Shown here: positions 18,887-28,004 of the stretch, piece by piece
Position numbering within the stretch: the stretch's first letter is position 1
Layout of the letters: each line of letters starts with the position of its first letter
DNA from: an uncultured Clostridia bacterium
Lineage (GTDB): Bacteria; Bacillota; Clostridia; Christensenellales; Christensenellaceae
DNA: 62,635 bases
NCBI GenBank assembly: GCA_944347775.1
Contig: CALVMT010000080.1
Location: 1-62,635 of the forward strand
Direction of reading: 5' to 3'
Translations under genes and position numbers: made by a program
The notes under the pieces: generated by a model
What the model saw: only the letters and a program-made list of their open reading frames with translations
Told to the model about the DNA's origin: nothing
The model's database searches: none

Positions 18887-20143
18887 TTAATCACAGTAAT
18901 ATGTCATCTCCACCGGATCCGCTTTGCTCATCTCAGCATAGTGCGCAAGAATCAGCTGGCAGAGCAGGTTTTCATCCGGGTCATCCATATCCAGTTCACA
19001 AAACTTCACAATCGCAGCGTGTATTCCGTTTTCTTCGATATATCTTTGAATTTCACAAGCCGAGGCATCTTTCGGATTAATAAAATAAAAACCCGCAGCT
19101 GCCGCCTTTGCCAAAAAAAACGGAACTTTACCCGCCTTAATGCAGGCAATTGCCGGACCGATTAAACGGTCTTTCCGTGCCAATTTACGCGCGGGATCCG
19201 CACCTACGCGAGTCACTTCATCTACACGCACAGCCTGTTGATCCCGACTGCGCCTGCCGCCCTTTCCAAAATGCCGTCCACTGATATTTTCTTCTTTTTC
19301 CTCCGGCGTCAGATGATAAACCCGATCATAACCAAAATGCGCCTCTCTTGTCCCCAATTCGGCAGCCAGATAAATATGATCGTCTTTAATCCCCTGATAA
19401 GTATATTGATATCCTTTTTGCATAGATAAATTGGCAACAATCGCACCGTTAACATTCCCGCCCCATAATTTATAAGCTAAACGCTCCCTCATTTTGGTGA
19501 GCGGACGCAGCGCCACTCCTTCGGGAATCGGCCCTTTAAAAGCCAGCGCATCTACGGGAAGATCCGGCGATTCCGCAACGCAGGAACACAGCGGATCTTT
19601 TTCCAGCATATATTCCCTGGGGTTAGCGCCCCATCGAAACGTCAGGGCCATTCCCAGTCCTACCTTCTGTTCAAAATAGTCAATTTCCTGCGGCGTTTCC
19701 AAACGTTCCAAAATAAAATCTCTAATTACTTTATCGGCATCAATATAATTTAGGCAAAGAATAATATCTAGCGTCTGCATATTGTTTTCAGCCACTCTTT
19801 GCTTAATTGCATCGCCAATCATATGCCCTACTTCCCTAAAGGCTTTGGGATACAGATGCACTGTCGCATAATTGACATGCGCCAATACATTGACTGATTT
19901 TTCATATTCGTCAGCCGTACTATACGCTTCAAAATGATCAATTCGGTACTCTATTGGCTGTTCCCGACCCTCAAGATATTTAAATATAGTATAATATCCC
20001 TGCGTGCGCAGAGCCTCGGCCTGTTTATAAGAATGGCACAGAAAAATAATTTTATATCCGGCTTCGTAAAACAAATCCGCAATATATCCTTTGCCAATTT
20101 TACCTGCGCCGATTAAAGCGACCTCTTTTTTTATCCCCTCCAT
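18887..20143 (-). CDS. MtlD-like dehydrogenase paralogue A (catalytic His lost)
   Basis: This 418-residue protein is in the long-chain mannitol dehydrogenase/mannitol-1-phosphate dehydrogenase family. The nucleotide-binding loop is GAGKIGKG (about residues 12-19) and the C-terminal domain has TRVGADPARKLARKDRLIGPA. The family's catalytic motif is K-x4-N-x2-H. Here it reads KLWGGNVNG (225-233), so lysine and asparagine remain but the histidine is glycine. It may have lost polyol oxidation and kept binding, or act on another substrate. It is last in an operon with paralogue B and a broken chorismate mutase. Six family members lie in this window. Confidence 0.85.
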   Translation of the reverse strand: MEGIKKEVALIGAGKIGKGYIADLFYEAGYKIIFLCHSYKQAEALRTQGYYTIFKYLEGREQPIEYRIDHFEAYSTADEYEKSVNVLAHVNYATVHLYPKAFREVGHMIGDAIKQRVAENNMQTLDIILCLNYIDADKVIRDFILERLETPQEIDYFEQKVGLGMALTFRWGANPREYMLEKDPLCSCVAESPDLPVDALAFKGPIPEGVALRPLTKMRERLAYKLWGGNVNGAIVANLSMQKGYQYTYQGIKDDHIYLAAELGTREAHFGYDRVYHLTPEEKEENISGRHFGKGGRRSRDQQAVRVDEVTRVGADPARKLARKDRLIGPAIACIKAGKVPFFLAKAAAAGFYFINPKDASACEIQRYIEENGIHAAIVKFCELDMDDPDENLLCQLILAHYAEMSKADPVEMTYYCD

Positions 20144-20237
20144 CTTCTTATATCCTCTCTATTCCGATTCTCCGTCCTTAATCCGAGTTTTAACTAAAAA
20201 GCCGTTTGTTCACCAAGGAAAGCAAACCATATTTTTT

Positions 20238-20516
20238 TCAGTCTGACTTCATTTTTGCATCAAGCAGCTGCTGCTGGTAATCTCGGCTCATTTCAAATAT
20301 TTTTTTGTAAATTTCGCAAATTTGCGTACCGTATACTCCACCCTGCTGCTTCCTCTGCTGCAAAATTTCCCCTTCTCTTGTGCGATCAAGCACCGGCATT
20401 TTCTGCTGCTTTTTATATTCGGCTACTTTTGCCGACAGTGCCATTCTCTCGCACAGCAGGGTTGTCAGTTTCATATCCAAAGTATCAACTTACCGGCGAA
20501 TCTCCTGTAAATTCAT
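20238..20516 (-). pseudogene. Chorismate mutase (AroQ type) with in-frame TAA at codon 9
   Basis: From the ATG at 20516, with a GGAGGG ribosome site, the frame reads MNLQEIRR, then TAA (20492-20490), then VDTLDMKLTTLLCERMAL and onward to 20238 without a frame change. This is the alpha-helical AroQ fold. Residues matching the active site are present: Arg in IRR, the ERM arginine, the YKK lysine, the LDRTREGE Asp/Arg/Glu and a late Gln (YQQQ). The stop sits where most AroQ proteins have Glu, so one base change from GAA would explain it. A shorter product from the TTG at 20480 would lack helix-1 arginine and have no ribosome site. It is probably inactive, unless this is a sequencing error. Confidence 0.82.
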
Positions 20517-20557
20517 TATTCCCTCCAAAATACTCCGCGGTTCTTCCTCAGTCAAAA

Positions 20558-21811
20558 TCAACATTTGCCATAAGAAATATCCATTGGGTCTTCTTTGCTG
20601 ATATCCCAATAATGCGCCAAAATTAACTGATATAATAAGTTTTCTTCTTTTTTAGATAAATCCAGTTGGCAATATTTGATTATTGCCTTCTCAATACCAT
20701 TTTCACGTATGTAGTCTTGTATTTCACAGGCAGCCTTATCAGTTGGATTTTTAAAATAAAATCCCATTGCAGCTCCTCTTGCCAGGAAAAACGGAAGCTT
20801 ACCCTGACGTACGGCAAGCAATGCAGGGCCGACAAAGCGGTCTTCCCTACCTAATTTGCGAATAGGATCCGCACCTATACGATCAAGTGTATCCAATACT
20901 TCCGTATTCACAGCCGCAGGGTCAAAACGTGTTTCTTCATGGTCTTTTCCCAGATAACGTTCTTTTTCCTCAGGTATAACTTTTCCTTCCTGTTCCAACG
21001 CACAGACCGCTTCCCTTTCCATCAAAACAGAACATTTATGAATATACGCATCCTGTTCCGATTGATAACCGTAGGTATATCCGCGTTCCTTTCCGAAATA
21101 CGCCCTTGCACAATGTCCGACATTGCCGCCCCATACTTTATATTTAACCAGTTCTCCTACATTGTGCGCGGGATAAAATTTTACTCCCTCTGGGAGAGGT
21201 CCTTTCATCTGGTCAATATCTACAGGAAGATAATCCGTATCCGCACATGAAACGGCAATCGGATCTTCTGCAAGCATATGTTCATCCGGAGTGGGGCCGC
21301 TTCCGCGCACCAACCCATAGACAAATCCAATATACTTTTCCATATAAGCCTTTTGTTCCGGCGTATCCAGCTCTTCCATTGCTGCTTTTTTAAAGGACTT
21401 ATCAGCATTAAGGAAATTCACAACAAAAAACAAATCCAATGTTTGTTCACTGCCATCTTTCATCCGCTTCTTGGTCGCATCGGCAATCAATTTCCCGATT
21501 GAAGGAATTGCCCCGGGATACACATGAACTGTTGCATAGTTTGCATGCGACAGTACATCAACGCAAGCATCATATTGTGTCTGCGTGCAATAGGCGTCGT
21601 AGTTTTCAATACGAAACTTGGTCCATTCACCGTGACCAAATTCCCGATGCCGCATAAACACGGTATAATACCCTTGTGCATTCATTTTTCGAACCAGTTC
21701 ATCCGCGTAGTCTAAAAATGTCATTTTATAACCGGCTTTATGGAATATATAAGCCATATAGCCCCGTCCGATCTTTCCGGCGCCAATCAGCACCGCCTCT
21801 CTTTTTTGCAT
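20558..21811 (-). CDS. MtlD-like dehydrogenase paralogue B
   Basis: This is a 417-residue NAD(P)-dependent polyol dehydrogenase of the MtlD/long-chain mannitol dehydrogenase family. The dinucleotide loop is LIGAGKIGRGYMA (about residues 8-20). The K-x4-N-x2-H motif is intact as KVWGGNVGH (K225, N230, H233), followed by RIGADPIRKLGREDRFVGPA as in MtlD. The substrate (mannitol-1-phosphate, another polyol phosphate or a uronate-type sugar acid) cannot be told. No PTS or polyol transporter is nearby. It is the first gene of the operon with the chorismate mutase remnant and paralogue A. Confidence 0.87.
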   Translation of the reverse strand: MQKREAVLIGAGKIGRGYMAYIFHKAGYKMTFLDYADELVRKMNAQGYYTVFMRHREFGHGEWTKFRIENYDAYCTQTQYDACVDVLSHANYATVHVYPGAIPSIGKLIADATKKRMKDGSEQTLDLFFVVNFLNADKSFKKAAMEELDTPEQKAYMEKYIGFVYGLVRGSGPTPDEHMLAEDPIAVSCADTDYLPVDIDQMKGPLPEGVKFYPAHNVGELVKYKVWGGNVGHCARAYFGKERGYTYGYQSEQDAYIHKCSVLMEREAVCALEQEGKVIPEEKERYLGKDHEETRFDPAAVNTEVLDTLDRIGADPIRKLGREDRFVGPALLAVRQGKLPFFLARGAAMGFYFKNPTDKAACEIQDYIRENGIEKAIIKYCQLDLSKKEENLLYQLILAHYWDISKEDPMDISYGKC

Positions 21812-21936
21812 AATTCTGCTCCTTTCAATTTCAATCCTCTCAAATGTATTTTATCGTGTCCGCCTATCTATGGCAAGCGTTTCTTAATCCATTACAAAAA
21901 TGTGGCTCCTTGTTCTCTTTTGCGCCATCCAACCTC

Positions 21937-24516
21937 TTAGCTGCAATGCTTAATTGCGCTATCTATACTTTTGTTACGCAACTTTCGCCCAAACCAAAAC
22001 GCACTAAACAAAATTACCGGTATAAAAATCAACGTATACTGCAAGATATCTCTTAATGCCAGTAGTGCTGCTTCACTAATCATACGCCATAACTGATCAA
22101 ACCCGTATTGATATGTATTAGTGACATAATAAGTTTCTCCGAACACCATAATCGGATACATCAGCGTAAGCGTACGCTTAAGATAAAGAAGCCCTTCCCA
22201 TAATAAGCTGATCCTGACAGCATTTTGCGGCATTCCCTGCATAAAGAGCTTCCCGTAGGTTTTTTCATATAAATCTTTGCCCCTTTGATAAACCTGCAAC
22301 CATGAACATAACAATAGCGTTACCGCACCTGCCGTTGCGACAATGGCTGCATACAGCACAACAGCCTTAACTACTTGCTTTGTTTGATTATTCTGCGCAG
22401 TTGTATTTTGCACACCGTAAAAGCCGTCTGCCAACGCCTGCATTTGCTGTTCCGCCTCTATATATTGTTGCTCAGTGCAATCTTTACTCATATATAAGGT
22501 AAATCCTTTGATTTGGTTTTCAAAATCCAAAGTCTTTGCTGTTTGCTCAGAAATTATCAGCGTCACTCCGTCGTTGAGATCAGAATCCAATACATTATAT
22601 TCATAATCTAACCATATATCTTCCTCAACCAACTCCGCAATCTCCAATGTCTGTTCTCGGTAAATAAATACATCCTTGCGATCCGCCACCTGATCAGCAG
22701 GCACCGTAAACGAGAGCATTGCAAAGCGAACCGTATCGCCTTTTTCAAAAAGATCATTGGTATATTCTTTCCCTGCCTCTATTGAGTCGGCAATCGGCGG
22801 ACAAATCATTATGCATTTGCCTTGCGCAAGCCCTTGTTCTACATCTAGGTTGGGATATTGTTCCTTCAAGCCTTGTTGCATTTTCTCGTCCAAAACCCAT
22901 ATGGTATATCCTCTCTGCGTTACATTAATTCTCTTGGGAATCACCTCAATGCCCTCTATGCTCTCGCTTCCCGGTATGTTATCCACCCGTTCAATCTGCT
23001 GCGCATAAGGGCTGTAACCTTCCGGAAAAACCAGGCATGCTATTTCTCCGCCGTATTCTTTTTCTAAGCGGCTGACACCGGGCAATTCCGCCAGAGCCTC
23101 CACCTGTGTTTCATCAAAATATGACCCTTCAAAGATAGAAAAATCCCCATACCGATAGGTATATTTCCCCTCTCGATTATCAATAGAAACGCCCATACTT
23201 TGACCATTGCTCTGAACATTTAACCTGTAATTTCCCTGTCGAAGTTCCATCAAGCCGCACAGCAATGCAACAAAAACCAATGAAGTCGCCAAACCAGCCC
23301 AAAAAACCGGGCTCCTGTTACTATATTTGCGGCGTTTGGCAAGCGTTGAGCAGAAACTTCCTTTTACCTCTATTGCCACCAAAACTTTTTCGGCATTTCT
23401 TTGCGTATAAGTGGCATCTATCAATGGCAAAATACTCTTTTTCGTATATGCCACCACTGCTATCACTGTCACTGCTACCGCAATCATGGAAATACCAAAA
23501 CTGCTAAATAAAACCCAGGGAAGTCCTGTCAGATATTGGCATAAAAAAAGCAATCCTTCAGATAACAGCTCGCCAAGCGCAATACTGAGTAAAAGCAAAA
23601 TAAGCAGCCACGTTGCTTCCAGAAGAATAACATCCTTATGCTTCGCGCCTTCAGCATATAAGCGGTTAGCCAGTTGTCGGTAATATTGCATTTGCGGGCT
23701 AAGCGCAAAAAATATGGCTGCGGCAACAGCAATAACCGGTGGTAAAATAAGCAAAATACGCTGCATTATGCCAAATATCTTATTTAACCCTCTATTTTGA
23801 TAGACATTTCTATTTATAAAATAAGTATAACTGTCTTTGCCGATTGTACTGGCTACCCCTTTAAACGCAGTTTCCGGATTTTCCTGTTTATTGAATTGCG
23901 ATACGCATACCATTGCCTGTATTTCATGTGGAAACGACTCTGCTTCTTGAGCGCATAATATCGCAGAAGGAAGTCGATCCGATGAAGTATCGTAATCATA
24001 ACTGAGCCAATCTCGACGATAATTGGCACAAAATCCGCAGACCGTATACTGCACCGTTTTCTCATCCACAACAATAGTTATTGTATCGCCAAGATTGAAC
24101 TCCTCCTCAAATTTATCGCGCCAACTGTTTTCTAAAACGATCTCTCCCGGTTTTTGCGGCATACGGCCTTCAATCATCTGGATTCTGCCAAGTTGCAGAG
24201 CTTGCTCATCATAACCGCCTACTTTAACATTTTCGCCTGTTTCTTTCATAAGATATTCGCCGCAAGTATAGATCATCCCTATACGTTCAACAAACATGTT
24301 CCCTTCCAGGCTTTCCAGTTCCGCCGAAGAGACATCATAAAAAATCCCGTGAAAAAGTCCGTATTTCTTTGTGTCTTCATCCAACATATAATTGTCGATA
24401 TTCATAAACAGTGCCGGCATAATGCCCATTAGGCAAAAAGCCATTGCCAGCATGATTATTGTATATAATGCCCGCAGTTTTCTTGCGCGGATAATCGCAA
24501 ACGCCTGAGTAAGCAT
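21937..24516 (-). CDS. FtsX/MacB-like ABC transporter permease
   Basis: This 859-residue membrane protein begins FAIIRARKLRALYTIIMLAM, has a large extracytoplasmic segment after the first helix, three helices near residues 250-365, a second long periplasmic-type segment, and a final helix group (about 720-850). This is the layout of a double FtsX-domain permease from the MacB/BceB exporter superfamily. It starts 17 bases after the adjacent ATPase gene and should work with it. Cargo is unknown; relatives export peptides or lipoproteins, or respond to antimicrobial peptides. No two-component system is nearby. Confidence 0.82.
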   Translation of the reverse strand: MLTQAFAIIRARKLRALYTIIMLAMAFCLMGIMPALFMNIDNYMLDEDTKKYGLFHGIFYDVSSAELESLEGNMFVERIGMIYTCGEYLMKETGENVKVGGYDEQALQLGRIQMIEGRMPQKPGEIVLENSWRDKFEEEFNLGDTITIVVDEKTVQYTVCGFCANYRRDWLSYDYDTSSDRLPSAILCAQEAESFPHEIQAMVCVSQFNKQENPETAFKGVASTIGKDSYTYFINRNVYQNRGLNKIFGIMQRILLILPPVIAVAAAIFFALSPQMQYYRQLANRLYAEGAKHKDVILLEATWLLILLLLSIALGELLSEGLLFLCQYLTGLPWVLFSSFGISMIAVAVTVIAVVAYTKKSILPLIDATYTQRNAEKVLVAIEVKGSFCSTLAKRRKYSNRSPVFWAGLATSLVFVALLCGLMELRQGNYRLNVQSNGQSMGVSIDNREGKYTYRYGDFSIFEGSYFDETQVEALAELPGVSRLEKEYGGEIACLVFPEGYSPYAQQIERVDNIPGSESIEGIEVIPKRINVTQRGYTIWVLDEKMQQGLKEQYPNLDVEQGLAQGKCIMICPPIADSIEAGKEYTNDLFEKGDTVRFAMLSFTVPADQVADRKDVFIYREQTLEIAELVEEDIWLDYEYNVLDSDLNDGVTLIISEQTAKTLDFENQIKGFTLYMSKDCTEQQYIEAEQQMQALADGFYGVQNTTAQNNQTKQVVKAVVLYAAIVATAGAVTLLLCSWLQVYQRGKDLYEKTYGKLFMQGMPQNAVRISLLWEGLLYLKRTLTLMYPIMVFGETYYVTNTYQYGFDQLWRMISEAALLALRDILQYTLIFIPVILFSAFWFGRKLRNKSIDSAIKHCS

Positions 24517-24533
24517 TTCTTCCTCCTCAATAT

Positions 24534-25196
24534 TTATTCCTGTACCGTTAGCTCGCCGTCCCGTATCAAATACTTTTTATCTGCATAGTTTAATAAATCG
24601 ACATCATTGGTCGCCATCACCAAGGTTGTTTCGTATTTTTTGCAAAAGTCCAACATTATCTGCATCCATTCAGCCGTTTGCCGCTCATTTAGCCTGCCCG
24701 TTGGCTCATCTGCAAAAACTACTTTTGGCCGATGGATAAAAGCACGAGCAATTGCCACACACTGTTGTTCCCATTCAGAAAGCGATTGCGGGCGTTTTTC
24801 CAACATTCCCTTCAACCCAAGTTCATTTACCAATTGTTCAAACCGACTTGCATCCTTATCCCCATTAAAACGAAGAGGCATCAAAATATTATCTTTTACA
24901 TTAAATTCCGAAACCAGATTATCATGCGAAAAAATTAAACCGAAATCTTGACGATACAGGCTATTTAAATCCAAATCATCATAAACGGAAAAATTTTCAT
25001 AATATATTTTCCCGTCACTTGGCGGTTCCAATCCCGCCATTAAGTGTAAAAGTGTCGATTTACCTGATCCATCTTTCCCATAAATCACGTTTATCCCCTC
25101 GTGAAACTCCATTACCGTCGGGTGTAGCGCATGAATAAGCGTATTTCCCCTTGAATAAATTTTCCCGCAATAATCTAGCCTGATTATACTCATCAT
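24534..25196 (-). CDS. ABC transporter ATP-binding protein with altered motifs
   Basis: This 220-residue LolD/MacB-type ATPase has Walker A GKDGSGKST (40-48) and Walker B VVFADEPT with the catalytic glutamate (E164). Other motifs depart from the family. The Q-loop glutamine is serine (LIFSHDNL, S90), the LSGGQ signature is LSEWE (139-143), and the H-loop histidine is asparagine (ATNDVDLL, N197). These positions normally contact ATP and the partner subunit. The protein may hydrolyse ATP slowly or only gate the permease it precedes. Length is normal and there is no frameshift, so this looks like selected divergence, not decay. Confidence 0.85.
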   Translation of the reverse strand: MMSIIRLDYCGKIYSRGNTLIHALHPTVMEFHEGINVIYGKDGSGKSTLLHLMAGLEPPSDGKIYYENFSVYDDLDLNSLYRQDFGLIFSHDNLVSEFNVKDNILMPLRFNGDKDASRFEQLVNELGLKGMLEKRPQSLSEWEQQCVAIARAFIHRPKVVFADEPTGRLNERQTAEWMQIMLDFCKKYETTLVMATNDVDLLNYADKKYLIRDGELTVQE

Positions 25197-25355
25197 TATT
25201 TTCCTCCCCTATACCGTTTACGGATACATCGTCAGATTATCTGAATATATTTCCATATACCATGTATATATTTTAGCAATTTACTCATTTACCTGCAAGC
25301 AAATAAATTTTTAGCATATATAGGTTTTTTACGTCATTATAAGTTTTTTAAAAAT

Positions 25356-25382
25356 CAAAAAAGGGGCATATGAAGCCCCTTC
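25356..25382 (-). terminator. Intrinsic terminator after paralogue C
   Basis: On the minus strand AAGGGGC pairs with GCCCCTT, followed by six T. It ends the C unit before the ABC transporter genes. Confidence 0.8.
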
Positions 25383-25397
25383 CTACGCATTAAATTT

Positions 25398-26636
25398 TTA
25401 TTGCATATATTTTAAATCTATGGGATCGGCTTTTGCCAAATCGTAATAATTTGCTACAATCAACTGATGTAAAAAATCCTCTTCTTTCTTCTGCAAATCT
25501 AATTGGCAATATTTTTCTACAGCCTTTTCAATGCCATTCTTCTTAATATATTCCTGGATCTCACAGGCAGCCTCATCCTGTGGATTGGTAAAATAAAACC
25601 CTGCTGCAGCACCCCTAGCCAAAAAGAACGGCACCTTTCCATGCTTCATAGCAAGCAGCGCCGGGCCAATAAACCTGTCGTTACGGCGCAACTTACGGAC
25701 AGGATCTGCTCCTATGCGATCTAATGTATCTTTATCATTGGTATCTACTGATTTCGGATCAAAACGTTTTGGCTTTGCATTCTTGTTGCTGTCAAGCAGT
25801 TCCTGCGGCGCATGATATTCCGTACATATTCCGAATGACGCTTCTCTTTTGGCAAGAGCGTTATTTTTAAAAATATAAGGATTAAGCGCTGCTTCATATA
25901 GATAAGTATACCCATACATTTTCCCATAAAAAGCCGATCCACAGTGGCTCATATTCCCGGCCCACACTTTGTAACACAGTCGTGCAGCAAAATTATCCTG
26001 CAAATCCATCTCTATCCCCTCAGGAGGGCATCCTTTAAAAGCATCTTTATCCACTGGCCAGTGCGTATTATCCGACATAGATACACACAACGGATCCGTC
26101 GACAACATTTCAGGCGTTGGGATTCCACCGTTTCTGAAAATCAGCGTTTCCACAAATCCAACATGTTCCTGCAAAAAATCGCGTTCCTCTTGCGTTTGCA
26201 AACGTTCCAGCGCATATTGTTTCAAAATATTTGCCGGATCCTGAAAGTTCACACAGGTCAGAATATCAAGGGGTTCGCTATTGCCCCGTTTCATTCTCAA
26301 CTTGATTGCATCTCCAAGCATATGCCCAATGGATTCACATGCCCCGGGATAGACATGCACAGTAACATAATTCACTCTTGCAATCGCATCCAGACATTCT
26401 TCATATTCGGTTTGCGTACAGTAAATGGCAAATCCGGAAATCGGAAAATGAATCAGATCGTGTTCCTCTTTCCTGCTCATAAACACAGTATAGCTTCCCT
26501 GCGCTCTGAGTTTTTTCACCAGATCTTCAGAATACTCCAAAAAAATCAACCGATAGCCAGCCCTATTGAAAAGATCCGCCATATAGCCGCGCCCAATTTT
26601 CCCTGCGCCAATCAAAACTATTTCCTTATTTCCCAT
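25398..26636 (-). CDS. MtlD-like dehydrogenase paralogue C
   Basis: This is a 412-residue member of the same long-chain polyol dehydrogenase family. The loop VLIGAGKIGRGYMADLFNRAG is N-terminal. The catalytic motif is intact as KVWAGNMSH, followed by RIGADPVRKLRRNDRFIGPA. The ATG at 26636 (MGNKEIV) has GAGGAGGAG five bases upstream; the longer frame from 26654 starts inside that site. It is closest to paralogue B in wording of motifs. A hairpin terminator precedes it, so it probably has its own promoter in 26637-26725. Confidence 0.87.
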   Translation of the reverse strand: MGNKEIVLIGAGKIGRGYMADLFNRAGYRLIFLEYSEDLVKKLRAQGSYTVFMSRKEEHDLIHFPISGFAIYCTQTEYEECLDAIARVNYVTVHVYPGACESIGHMLGDAIKLRMKRGNSEPLDILTCVNFQDPANILKQYALERLQTQEERDFLQEHVGFVETLIFRNGGIPTPEMLSTDPLCVSMSDNTHWPVDKDAFKGCPPEGIEMDLQDNFAARLCYKVWAGNMSHCGSAFYGKMYGYTYLYEAALNPYIFKNNALAKREASFGICTEYHAPQELLDSNKNAKPKRFDPKSVDTNDKDTLDRIGADPVRKLRRNDRFIGPALLAMKHGKVPFFLARGAAAGFYFTNPQDEAACEIQEYIKKNGIEKAVEKYCQLDLQKKEEDFLHQLIVANYYDLAKADPIDLKYMQ

Positions 26637-26725
26637 TTTCTCCTCCTCAATCATTTCAAATCTCTTTTTATTTTATACCTAAAATCGGTTTTTATCAATA
26701 TCATTTGCCTTTGTTTTACATAGGC

Positions 26726-26758
26726 AAAAAAAAACGGAGCAGAATGCTCCGTTTTTTA
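26726..26758 (-). terminator. Intrinsic terminator after paralogue D
   Basis: AACGGAGCA and TGCTCCGTT form a 9-bp stem with a three-base loop, flanked by A-run and T-run, so it can work in both directions. Confidence 0.85.
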
Positions 26759-27955
26759 TCGATTAAGTGCGATATATTGCGCTTCAATTAATTCCATTAA
26801 CTGTTTTTCTTGGGGTATTTCCTCACTTAACCCAGAAAATTCTCTTAATACACCAAAAACGCCTTCTTTATTCAACACGTTATGCAGTTGAACACAAGTT
26901 ACATCTTCCGGATTATCGTAAATCATCGCCAACGCGGCAATAGCCGAGAGAAAATAGGGAATTTTCCCGCCTTTGAGGCAAGCCAGTGCCGGCCCGATTA
27001 CACGATCGGATTTTGAAAGTTTTCGACGCATATCTGCAACAACACGGGCAAAACCATCATTAGAAGCCGGATTTGCCCAAGTAGGCCAAGGGTCCCGTCC
27101 AAAATCACTACTTACCTCTTCATCCGTCAGCCCAAACTCTGCCGCGACGCCATGTATTGCTTCCCGGTTTGCACGGTCTTTTACACATTTTTGGACATAC
27201 TCATCGTTTGCCGCTTCCCTTACATAAGTATAGCCAAGATAATCACCGTATAAGGAAAGGCCAAAATGCCGCATATTCGTACTCCAGATTTTATAAGTAA
27301 ACCGTGCCGGCAAGCGATCAAGTAAAACGATGCGCACGCCCGGAGGAACTTCTCCCTTAATTGCCTCCTGATCCGCACTTAATGCAGAACCATATCCTGC
27401 TGAGATCGACAGCGGATCCTTTTTCATCATTTCCGGAGTCGGCGCCACGCATAACCTGCCCACCAAAGTCTCAATAATACCCACTTTGTCACGATAATAT
27501 TCCATTGCCGGGGGCACCAAAAACGGTTCAATACATTGCCTCAACGTCTTTGTTGCCTGCAAAAAATTTACACATAAATAAATATCCAGCGTTTGTTCAG
27601 GTTGCTGCTGAGCTCGCAGATTAATTGCCTCTGCTAACATTTTGCCCAAATCGGCACATGCCCCGGGATAAATCGGCAACATGACATAATTAGTATTGCA
27701 CATTGCTTTTATACATTCTTCCTGCTGAGTAACCGTACAGAAGGCATCATAATTTGAAATGACTACCTCTTCTACGCTTTTCTCATCTTCGCTGCCACGA
27801 AAAATAGTATACCTTCCCTGCCGATTAAGTGCCTCTGTCTGTTCAGGATTATGCACCAAAAAGGTCAAATGATATCCGCCCTCTTGAAACAGCTCCGCCA
27901 GATATCCTCTGCCTATTTTTCCGGCTCCCGCAATGACAACTTCCCTCTTATTCAT
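26756..27955 (-). CDS. MtlD-like dehydrogenase paralogue D
   Basis: This 399-residue family member has VIAGAGKIGRGYLAELFQEGG at the N-terminus and an intact catalytic motif KIWSTNMRH. The later block MRRKLSKSDRVIGPALACL matches the MtlD C-terminal domain. The RxGxDPxRKL arginine-aspartate pair seen in B and C is replaced by VVADMRRKL, so D and E form a separate subfamily. The ATG at 27955 has GGAG nine bases upstream. It follows paralogue E by 50 bases and is probably co-transcribed with it. Confidence 0.86.
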   Translation of the reverse strand: MNKREVVIAGAGKIGRGYLAELFQEGGYHLTFLVHNPEQTEALNRQGRYTIFRGSEDEKSVEEVVISNYDAFCTVTQQEECIKAMCNTNYVMLPIYPGACADLGKMLAEAINLRAQQQPEQTLDIYLCVNFLQATKTLRQCIEPFLVPPAMEYYRDKVGIIETLVGRLCVAPTPEMMKKDPLSISAGYGSALSADQEAIKGEVPPGVRIVLLDRLPARFTYKIWSTNMRHFGLSLYGDYLGYTYVREAANDEYVQKCVKDRANREAIHGVAAEFGLTDEEVSSDFGRDPWPTWANPASNDGFARVVADMRRKLSKSDRVIGPALACLKGGKIPYFLSAIAALAMIYDNPEDVTCVQLHNVLNKEGVFGVLREFSGLSEEIPQEKQLMELIEAQYIALNR

Positions 27956-28004
27956 CTCAATTTCTCCTTTTCCCATTTCCATTTCATCTCTATTCTTTAG
28001 ATCA

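Noticed and set aside
25944..26723. 259-codon plus-strand frame opposite dehydrogenase paralogue C
   Set aside because: Long, but antisense to a conserved gene; the peptide has no recognisable pattern and no ribosome site.
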